64,000 nucleotides of DNA from Halocaridina rubra. Lineage: Eukaryota; Arthropoda; Malacostraca; Decapoda; Atyidae. Every line of letters begins with the position of its first letter. Positions within the stretch are counted from its first letter, which is position 1. Positions 1 through 64,000 of this stretch are shown in pieces. The DNA lies in assembly GCA_037179515.1 (NCBI GenBank), contig JAXCGZ010020810.1, positions 1 to 64,000 of the forward strand, given 5' to 3'. The notes beneath the pieces are model-generated. The model did not search any database, was not told the DNA's origin, and was given only the letters and a program-made list of their open reading frames with translations. Made by a program: the position numbers and the translations under genes.

Positions 1-1687
<1,687 letters not shown>

Positions 1688-3510
1688 TGTGATTACCTAA
1701 TTATGCTTACAGGAAAGAGCCAAAGCTCGTATCTTCCCGTCTCCTGATCGGTTCCATTTTGTACTTAGTGATACTCATCGTACCTGTCCTTAAAACTATG
1801 GATTGAGTTAGCATTAACTACCTCCTCGCTTAGCGAATTCCAATTATCAACTACTCTTACACTAAAAAAGCACTTCCTTACATCCTGCAAAGAAGTTTTC
1901 TTATGAAGGTTCAAACTATGACCTCTAGTTCTAGAGCTAGCCATATCAAAATATCGATCCCTATCCACTCTATCATATCATAGAGGAATTTAAAGACTGT
2001 CACCATATCCCCTCTCAATCTTCTAGTTTCGAGTGATGGTAAGTCTAATTCCCTCAGCCTCTCATTATAACTGAGATTGCGCATTTCTGGCACCAGATTC
2101 GTGGCATGTCGTTGAACTTTTTCAAGCTTAGCTACGTGCTTTTAAAGTGCGAATTCCAAAAGGGGCTGCATAGTCAAGTTTTGGCCTCACACATAAATAT
2201 TTCTGAACAAATCCTTGTCCATATGTCTGAAGGCTACCCTTACATTTGATAAGAAAGCATATGCTGCCCTTACTCCGCCATTTATATGTATTTCTGGAGA
2301 CAAATCTGCCAGTATGTATACTCTTAGATCTCTCTCATTTTCTGTCTCTTGAAGTTGTACTCCAGCCACCGAGTAGTCAAGTTTGGGCCTTCTTGCACTT
2401 GTTCCCATTCTCATTACCTTACATTTTGAAGTACTGAATTTCATTAGCCACTTTTCTGTCCACTCATGGAGACTATTTAGATTTTCCTGAAGTTCTCTAC
2501 CATTGTTCTCGTTTCTTACTCTCCTCACAATTTTTGCATCATTTGCAAACATATTCATGAATGAATTTACAGACTCTGGTAGGTCGTTTACAAGGAACAA
2601 AAATGGCCCTAAAACAGAACCCTGTGGAACTCCACTACTAACTCTTCTCCAAGCAAACAATGAGTGTCTTACTCTAACCGTCTGTTCCCTTCCTTCTAAG
2701 TAGGTTTTTGTCCAATCCAAGGCATTTCCACCTATTCTGACCATTGCTTGCAGCTTCTTAATAAGTCTCCCGTGTGGGACAGTGTCAAATGCTTTCTTAA
2801 AGTCTAGGAATATGCAATCTGCCCAGCCCTCTCTTTCCTGTAAGATTAGGCTTACCTCATCATAAAATTCTAATAAGTTTGTTACTTTTGATCTACCTTC
2901 TCTGGAGCCATGTTATCTCACAGACAAAAAGTTGAAGGATTCCAAGTGAAGAGAGATATCTTTCCTTAGTAGCTTCTCCATAACTTTGCAAACTATGCTG
3001 GTCAAGGAAACTGGTCTATTGTTTAGAGCCGTATCCCTCCTTCCCTTTTTGAAGATAGGTATCACGTTCGCTTGTTTCCAGCATCTTGGAATCTCCCCTG
3101 ACTCCAGTGGCTTTTAAAATATGATACTTAGTGCCACTGAAATTGAGTTTGCGCATTTTTTAAGTACATGAGGGGATATATCATCAGGAGCTGTAGCTTT
3201 ATGGACATCTAACTTCATCAGCGCTTTGCTTACCTCTGTGGCTGAAAGGTTGATGTTCTCTAATACCGGCCCTTGAGCTTCTATCTCTGCAATCTGAGGG
3301 GGTGGGGGTATTTTCTACTGTAAATACTGACTGAAACTCCTTGCTCAATTCTTTGCAGATCTCTTCATTCGTCTCAGTGATGCTTCCATTTGCTCTCTTT
3401 AGCCTTAAAACCTGTTCCTTTACCTTCAGTTTTTCTTTGATAAAGCTGTGGAAAAGCTTGGGATTTTCTTTAGCCTTCCTGGTGATGTCCCTCTCATAGT
3501 CTTTCATGGG
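1688..3510 (-). mobile_element. CR1-like LINE copy A, 5'-truncated
   Basis: Reverse-strand copy of the family described at 17475-21072. It runs from the 3' tail (complement of AATTAGGTAATCAC-type repeats at 1688) through the C-terminal domain and reverse transcriptase (GVPQGSVLGPFLF near 2630; FAND in place of FADD) to a truncation near 3505. Several frameshifts and stops make it a pseudo-copy. It abuts the 3' end of the RTE-like element. Confidence 0.85.
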
Positions 3511-3724
3511 CAGGGCGAAAGGAAGGTCATTCAGCCTTAATTCCCCGTTTCATTTAACCTGTATTCACTCCCTTTAGGAAACTTATAAGTGACTCATAAA
3601 GCGTAAAGAAGAGAAAAAACTGAAGGTAATTATTAAATGAAAGACGTTTGTTTGTTGAAATATCTGTAATCAAGAGCTCTGAAAATATGATATCTTAGCA
3701 TAATAACCATTCATATTATTTCAG

Positions 3725-56985
<53,261 letters not shown>

Positions 56986-57109
56986 GTAAGAATAAAGTCC
57001 CCTTTAGCACCCTGTAAGTCAAATTGCATATAAAGTCAGGGCCACGTTTTTAAGGGTTTCTTCACGTTGTATATAATATTTCCTTTCCTCCTGTATTTTT
57101 TAAATCATG

Positions 57110-57219
<110 letters not shown>

Positions 57220-57234
57220 ACAAGAATAGGATTA

Positions 57235-60200
57235 GTATCTCATAAACCTTATTTTTTTCTATAAGTGTGACACTGGGACAGACAAGAAACTTGCCCTCAT
57301 CAGGCCAAGGCACCAAGAATTCATTGAGTTAAAGAAAAAGTAAAGTTTAAGGATAAGGCAGAAGTAAGGAAATAGGAAAAGACAGGCTGAAAGAATAGTT
57401 AAAGTATTCAGAACTTGGAGATATAGGAGGATTATACCCTCAGATGACAATAGATCTACTTTTTGAAGAAAGACGAGTCAAAAGAGTTAGGAAAGACAGA
57501 AGGAGGAAGAGAGTTCCAGAGTTTGGAGGTGGATGGGAAGAAGCAGTTGCTGCACTGACCAATCCGCAAGCTATAAATCTCCACACAGTACCTGTGAGAC
57601 GAGGCTACTTGGCAAGTGTTACAAGGCCTCGGGAGTGAGGGTGAAATGCCACTCGCCAACTCATCATAGCAGCAATGGAAGTAGTAGCAATAGAAAAGAG
57701 AAAGAGATCATACCTAATGGCTTTGAGAAAGAGAATCCAGATTAGAAGTAAGAGAATGGTCTTTGATGAGTCTTGATTACCTTAGATTTAACCCCATCAA
57801 GGATATAAATACAAGCAGCACCTCTGATGTGTGAGTAGTATTCTAAGCAGGGCCAGATAATGCCTTTATAAATTTTAAGTAACTTGATTGAGGAAAAGTA
57901 ATGAGAGAAACAAAAAAGAACCCCAATTTTATGAATCCAGATTTAGAAACTGGATTCTGTAACTCCTCCAAGACAAGTTGGAGGCTATTTAGATTTCTAA
58001 TATGTTAGAATTATGAGGGTAAATTATGTTATACAGAAACTGTCTTGGAGGCATTAAATTTAACTAAATATTGGGTGCCCCACTCTGATACCCTCTACAA
58101 ATCGGAGTTAAAGATTTATTAAGTGTAGCAGATGAAGTCTGTGGAGGGAAGGTAGAGGAAAAATGAAATGTAGAATCGTAGGCAAAGGCATGGAAAAGAG
58201 AGGAGGATGGGGACTGGAGATGATTGTTGATGAAGGGAAGGAACAGAGTAAGTGAAAGAACAGAGCCATGTGGAACGCTACTGGTAACAGGGAATAAGCT
58301 AGATGTTGCTCCATCAACAACCACAGATATAAAATGGCCAGAAAGAAAACAGAAAATCAGAGAACATTGATAAGAGGTAAAGATATAAGCTGGGAGTTTG
58401 GGCAACAAAGGATTCCCCATATTTCTTCCGAGAAGATGACCATACATGAGTAAGATAGGACATGAGGTCACCAGTGGATCTTGCCTACCAGAAGCCATAC
58501 TGGTGATTTGAGATAAACGAGTTATAATTAAGATGTTTCAAGGAGTAAGAATTGACCAAAGTTTCAAATACTTTAGTGATGGCAGAGGTTAGGGCAATAG
58601 ATCAGGAGTTGGAAAGAATAGAGTGGTCACCCTTCTTAAGAACAGATTGAACTAGAGCATGCTTTCAAGATGAAGGATAGATACCGGTTGAGAGAATGAG
58701 GCAAAAAATATGGAAAGGCATGGAAACCTGTTTATGTGCAAACTCCTTAAGGAACCTGTGAGCATACCATTGGGTCCAGATGCCTTTTACATCATTAGGG
58801 AGTGAAGACGCTTATGAACTTTGCATGGAAAAAGAATAAGGGAGGCATAGGGTTTGAAAGGGGTAATGTACAAGGAGTGGGTACACTGGAATGGCATTCA
58901 GAATAGATGACAGAAAAATGAGAGCCACAGAGAGTAGCGTCAGTGGGAAAGTAAGCTATAGAACCATCAGAATGAATGAGAGAGGGAAAGTTTGATTTAC
59001 AGAAGTTTTTGAAGAGATTTTTGGCCAAGGATCAGAGACATTTATCAGCAGGAGAGGAGTTAGGGTCAGCAGTTTTCATTCTAAAAAGGGAAGCTTTAGA
59101 CCTTCAAATCTGAGCAGTGCAGTGATTCCTGGTTGTAATAAAAGCAGAATGAGTAAAATCAGAAGCAGAGGCTTGGTATGACTGGTATGCCAAAACCCTA
59201 GCCTGAATAGCCAAGGAGCAGGCACGGTCAAACCAAAGGATTAGGGGGAGAAAGAGTTTTCATAAAGGAGGGGATGAGCGCCTCCATTCCCGAGGTTATT
59301 ATCTCAGCAACTTTTAGGGCTACCTGGTCCGGGTTGCGAGTCTGAAGGCAGTGGTCATGCCATGGGAAATCATAGAGAAAGCTACTTAAATCACTGTGTT
59401 GGTATATTCAAAGTGCCAAAGTTGGCATTGAATAAGAGGACTTGATGGAGGGGAAGTGAAAATGAAATAGATTGAGATCAATGAGTGGTCAGATTTACCA
59501 AGAGGGAAAGCACAGAGTATGAGTAGTTGAAGGATTAGAGGTAAAAAATAAGTCAAGAGTGTTAGCTGCATTTTCGTGGTGATCGGAAGCATGAGTAGGA
59601 TGTTTGATAATCTGCTCCAGATCATGGAGTACCCAGTATAGAGAACTGCAGTATATTGGTGAGAAAATAGCAAGGACTTGTGGCAAGAGAATAGATTTTC
59701 AAAGAATGACGCAAAGTCAGTGGAGTTAGGAGAGCAGTGGCAGACGCAAAGAAATATAATGGTAGTGGAGAGATAGATCTTCAGCCAGAGAACATCAAAG
59801 TCAGGAGATTCAAGATCCATGAGATTTGCAATATGAGTGTTATTGTTACAGTTGGCACAAGCCCCACCTTTGGAACCCAAATGATAGTACATAGTACAAG
59901 TTATAGTGGGATTTTTTAAATGGCTCAGGGGAAGCATGGGTAGACAGCTGGGTTTTAGAGAGGAGGAGGAGGATCGGGAAGGATGTACCCAAGTGCTGTT
60001 CCACAGACAAAAGATTGGAGTACAGGCCACAAATGTTAGAGCAGTGAAGAATGAAAGAAGCAGATCTCAAGGTTAAGGGGAAACTCATTACTACCACGAA
60101 GCTTGTTTACCCTTAGAGTCAACAAGATCCCTGGATATCCTTAGCACCCCTCTGTGCCGTAACTGGGGGCCATAAGCTGTGAACCTTTCAATAGTTATAG

Positions 60201-60305
60201 TAAAAGCGAAGAAAAAGAGAGCAAAAAGAAAAAGAGATGTAGAGTGTTGTGACTCAGCAAATGTAATGGGATAGTAAGAGATGTGTGATAGAGGCAGCAA
60301 AATAT
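57235..60305 (-). mobile_element. Jockey-like LINE, decayed
   Basis: Minus-strand order from high to low coordinates: endonuclease fragments (HENAANTLDLFFTSNPST and LGKSDHSLISIYFIFTSPPS near 59590-59440), reverse transcriptase (FPVTSSVPHGSVLSLTLFLP and FAYDSTFHFS, near 58290-58180) and a C-terminal end with NCFFPSTSKLWNSLPPSVFP near 57550. FAYDS replaces the catalytic FADDS. Stops and shifts throughout. The clade within Jockey-related LINEs is uncertain. Confidence 0.75.
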
Positions 60306-60309
60306 TCGG

Positions 60310-62880
60310 TGCAGATGTAGGCATAAAGAAAGAACCATGCCTAAAGACAGACCTATTCTGTACACTCTAAGCCATTTAAATCCAAAAACCTTAAACTGTA
60401 AAATTTCAATGGGTGGCTGGTGCCATGGCCAACCTATTCGGTATGGACCTGTGGTCCATGCCGAGGAGGTACTTCATATATTCTTGATAATACATACCCA
60501 GTACACACTCATCCCAGTGTATGAAGGATACTGTCTAGATTCTTTTAAACTGCTCTGCAGTAATGCTGTTAGCACCACTTTCTGGATCTTTATTCCAGGT
60601 GAAAGAGATCTTGTATGTGAAAAAATATTAACATATGCTACTGTTAAACCTTTTAATATCTAACTTCTGTTCAATGTTACAAGTTGTCTTTGTATTCAGA
60701 CTGAATAAGTCTTGTGGTCAACACTTTCAAGTCCATTCTGTATTTCAAATACTTCAATGATCTGACATCTCAGTCTGCAAGTTTTTATTGGAAATAATCC
60801 CAAAGCCTGAAATCGAGCCTGGTACCTAAGCCTCTTGATAGATGTGATGAGTTTTGTAGCCCTTGCCTGAACTGCTTTAAACCAGTCTATGTCTCCTAAG
60901 AGTAGGTGACCAAAACTCATTGTATTCCATAGTTGGCCATATAAATGAATAATACAATGTAAGAACAATCTCTTTCTTCCTACATTGGAACTGCCTCTGA
61001 ATGCAGCCTAATAATGTCTGGGTATTTTTCCCGATTTCTATGTACTACTTGGAAAATTTCAGATCACTACTTATTTGTACACTTAAGTCATTTTTCAAAA
61101 CAGTTGTATTGAGAGCCCTACTCAAGAGTGAATAGTCAATCCCTAAATTTGTGTGTCCAATATGCATTACCTTGAATTTCTCCAATTTGACTGGTATATG
61201 CCATGTCACAGACCATTCCACCATCCCATGTAAGTCTTCTTGGAGTTTCTCATTCCTTTCAGGACTGCCCAGGTTTGCTCCGAGTTTTATGTTATTTGCA
61301 GATTTTGAGATTGCACTCTGTAGATCAAGAGTGAACCAAAGATTGATCATTGTGTAACTCCAGAAGTGACTGAGGCCCAGTCAGAGTAAGTTCTGTTTAT
61401 GACTACTTGTTAAATTCTATTCTTTAGCAAGTTTTCAATCCAGAATGCACTTTCACTGTTGATTCCCAGTGCATGCACCTTTGACAGTAATATGAGGCGA
61501 GGCACTTTGTCAGTTGTCTTTTGAAAGTCTAGGTATAGGATGTCTGTTGCTTTACATTTGTCACATTCGTTCAGCATTTTATGAAAAAATTCAAGCAAGT
61601 TGGTCGGGCATGATCTGCGTCGCACGAAGGCATGATTTTCTAGATGTTCAACAAGTCTTTTTTCAATTACTCTTAACTTAAGTTTTACAGTGGAGGTCAG
61701 GCAGTAATTCTCAGGACATTCTCATTCCCCTTTCTTAGTAATTGAGGTAATATCAGTTGATTTCATTTTCTGGCACTTCCCTTGTTTCCAGTGATTTCTT
61801 GAAGACTTAAACAAGTATAGGAGCTACCTGGCCCTGTACTTTTGAAACTCAAGGAAGGAATTAATCCGGCACAGAAAACAAGTATGCATTTAGTCTTTCA
61901 ATTCTTCTTGCTACCTCATCTAGTGTACATTTGATGGGTGTCCAAACTTCCTTCATGGACCAGGTTTGGGCTTGCCATATCATGCTTATCTTTTAGTGTT
62001 AAGATTGTGGCAAAATAGTCGTTTAAGGTGTTGGCCAGTTCTAAACTGGAGACTTGTAATGAGCTTGGTGGATCCTTCTGGGGCCAAATACTACTTTTAA
62101 ATTGCTTCCTACCATATAAAAGGCTGAAAAATCATTTGGTCTCTTTGCATCGTGATGCCACTCTCATTTCTTCATTTGTATTGGCAGCCTTGATGAAATC
62201 CTTCTCTTTTCTACAAGCAGTCTTAAAGGAAGTCAAATCAGTCTGCCTCTGGCTCCCTTCAGCCCTCCTGTATAATTTTTTTTTTATTGCAGAAGCTATA
62301 ACATTACTAAACCATTTGGGTTGAAGTGAATTTGACTTGGATTTTCATGGAGGGAATGAATGCAGCCTGCAAATCCAGATATGTTTCCTTTAGTGAGCAT
62401 TAGATGGCCTATACATTATTGTCCACTAATCAGATACCTTCCAAACTATCTCACAAACCTGTAACGTTAGTTCTAATAAAGTCGAGTTTTCTTCTTTGAT
62501 TTGCAGATGGTCTATCACAGAGGATACAAAGAGAGAACCTGATCAATTTATGGTCACTTCCACCCAGAGTTCGCCAATGAATAGTTTCGTCATACTTTCA
62601 CCTGTTGTGAGCACAATATCTAAATGTTATTAGCTTCAAATGGTTCATAAACCTACTACGACAAAGAATTTTCATCAGCAAAGTCTACAAGACGTTTACC
62701 TTTAGCATTTGCTGGTCTGTCCACGTAATTTACATTATAGTTAAAGTCACCAAAAATTGCACACGTATTTCCACTGATTATAATGCTAAGTCTTCTATAG
62801 AGGTCTCCGTCTCTATCAGCAAGTTGATGTGGGGGTCTGTACATTAGAAATAACTTATGAGTGGTATTGGTTAAATGAAT
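60310..62880 (-). mobile_element. Second CR1-like family (CR1-II), decayed
   Basis: Minus-strand order: endonuclease (AIFGDFNYNVNYVDRPANAK near 62745), then RT (TNLLEFFHKMLNECDKCKAT, DILYLDFQKTTDKVPRLILL near 61530), late RT (EKLQEDLHGMVEWSVTWHIP, FKVMHIGHTN near 61200) and C-terminal module (VQARATKLITSIKRLRYQAR near 60850). Distinct in sequence from the CR1-like family A-N. It is cut at its 5' side by the Tigger element. Confidence 0.8.
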
Positions 62881-62963
62881 ACAGGGGGTCCTTGACCTAT
62901 GTCACAATTTAATTCAGTTGGCTTGCACAGTGGAAAAGCGTTGCAAGGGAGGGAGAGACAATC

Positions 62964-63690
62964 TTATTGGGAGGAGGAAGCAGGAGAGACTGAGGCAGGT
63001 GAGAATAGAGAGGCAGGAGAACCTGCAGTAGGTGCTGGAAATACTGGGGCAAGTGACTTTGGAGAGGCAGCTGAGGTAGAGGGTACAGAATCTGTTGCTG
63101 GGGGCTCTACCTTCTTGAGGAAACATTCCAAACGAGTCTGGAAGGATGCCCTCTTCTTCTCCTTCCAAATTTCCTTGTAACACCGCAGGCAATCCACGAC
63201 CCCTCTGTCGACCATAGTGTACCTGGCATTGTTGGAGTCCTCAGCCTCAAGCTTTGCCAACCCTTCCTCTACCAGGGTAAAAGTTTCTTCCACGCCCTTA
63301 ATTGTAAATCTCTTGGAGTATGGGGTTGGCGATTCTTCCTCCTCTTCAATCATCTGCTTCTCCATTTGAATGAGGGCCTCAGCAAATAACTCCTCTCCAT
63401 GAGATTCCAGAAGCTCTTGTACATAATCAGGCTCCACCTTCAACTTGAGCTCCTTACTCAGGACAACAACATTCTTGGTGACGGCCTAAACTGGCTCCTC
63501 AAAGCCATTAAAGTAATTCACAAACTGGGGACACAGTATCTTCCATATGCCATTCAAGTTCGTCTGCTTACCTTCATCCCAAGAATCAGCAATGTTATTG
63601 ACAGCTTGAAAAATGTTGTAAGACTTTCAGAATTCCTTGAGAGTCAAGATCTTGTCCTTCTCAGTTGCCTAGAGGCATAGCAATTGTCCG
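62964..63690 (-). pseudogene. Tigger (TIGD1-like) transposase C-terminus
   Basis: Readable minus-strand segments: SYNIFQAVNNIADSWDEGKQ, NLNGIWKILCPQFVNYF, VTKNVVVLSKELKLKVEPD, ELLESHGEELFAEALIQMEK and VVDCLRCYKEIWKEKKRASF, ending in a Ser/Pro-rich tail. These match the C-terminal half of Tigger transposases. TGA near 63630 and TAG near 63488 interrupt it; the catalytic DDE part is not in the window. Confidence 0.85.
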
Positions 63691-63706
63691 TAGGAGGTAA
63701 TGGTCC

Positions 63707-63773
<67 letters not shown>
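63707..63773. repeat. (TTA)n microsatellite
   Basis: About 67 bp of TTA repeats following the readable transposase sequence. Confidence 0.96.
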
Positions 63774-64000
63774 CTGTTCACTTGCTACCTATACTTTTGT
63801 TCACTGAAAGTGTATGTATTACCTTCTTACTTATTTGTTCATTTACAAATCTACTTATGAGTGGAAAATGGCATTGCAAGGGATGGTAGCCCCCCCCCCC
63901 CAAGTATGTCTGCTAATATACACTGGGAAACTATTTTGCTGCTTTCTCAGCACCACTAGCTAGCAGCTACACCTTGTATCCATAGGCTATGAAAATTACC
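63774..64000. other. Window end, nothing recognised
   Basis: No coding region or known repeat seen apart from a poly(C) run near 63890. Confidence 0.4.

Larger units (their letters stand above)
62882..64000 (-). mobile_element. Tigger/pogo DNA transposon remnant (runs off the window)
   Basis: The left end CAGGGGGTCCTTGACCTATG is preceded by TA (62880-62881), the typical terminus and target of Tigger-type elements. A minus-strand transposase C-terminus lies inside. The other end is beyond the window or destroyed by the (TTA)n at 63707. Confidence 0.8.

Noticed and set aside
62899..63180. Plus-strand open frame rich in Gly and Glu
   Set aside because: It is the antisense of the Ser/Pro/Ala-rich C-terminal tail of the Tigger transposase.

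Overview
The window is eukaryotic, intron-rich and AT-rich, and looks like arthropod genomic DNA, most likely a decapod crustacean. That placement is inference. It rests on a host gene of animal type with metazoan splice sites, very dense CR1-, RTE- and I/Jockey-like LINEs with Ty3/gypsy elements, tRNA-derived SINEs, a Tigger remnant, and very long (TA)n and (TTA)n arrays. No bacterial-style genes, CRISPR arrays or operons are present.

The only host gene recognised is on the + strand. It is the middle part of a CACHD1-like gene (VWA and Cache domain protein of the calcium-channel alpha2delta superfamily). Eighteen exons were found between 3725 and 56985. Their splice phases match at every junction, and together they give 2694 nt, or 898 codons, with no stop. 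The exons cover the VWA-N region, a VWA domain whose MIDAS motif is degenerate (DPGEF), a first double-Cache region (WDAFGAG, then HP.L), a second Cache region (PG...YD..T.PW) and the start of a Cys-rich segment. The signal-peptide end and the transmembrane/C-terminal end lie outside the window.

Almost everything between the exons is transposable elements. From left to right: an RTE-like LINE (107-1687); a reverse CR1 copy (1688-3510); exons 1-4; an eroded LTR element (5213-8570) with a CR1 copy inside it; exon 5; and then a 21-kb intron. That intron holds a head-to-tail array of five forward CR1 copies (9727-21072), of which the last (17475-21072) carries ORF1 and a nearly open ORF2. After the array come a complete 4.8-kb Ty3/gypsy element (21151-25931, TSD CACAC) and a second head-to-tail CR1 array in reverse (26203-29750). 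Exons 6-8 sit in an island of about 0.8 kb between two giant (TA)n tracts. Further (TA)n, an RTE 3' tail and three old CR1 copies follow (31371-36262), then exons 9-14 with a SINE and a MITE-like element among them.

The 8.5-kb intron between exons 14 and 15 holds an I/Jockey-like LINE on the minus strand, split by a 2.66-kb gypsy derivative (43921-46582, TSD CCCTT). The intron between exons 16 and 17 holds a three-layer nest: CR1 (49938-54766) containing an RTE-like LINE, which contains a SINE. Downstream of exon 18 are a (GA)n tract, a minus-strand Jockey-like LINE (57235-60305), a second CR1-like family on the minus strand (60310-62880), and a Tigger/pogo transposon remnant (62882 to beyond the window end).

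The most interesting signals are the self-nested head-to-tail CR1 arrays with a conserved 3' hairpin and tandem tail, a possible -1 frameshift site joining the CR1 ORF1 and ORF2, the nested insertions with readable target-site duplications, and the degenerate MIDAS of the CACHD1-like protein.
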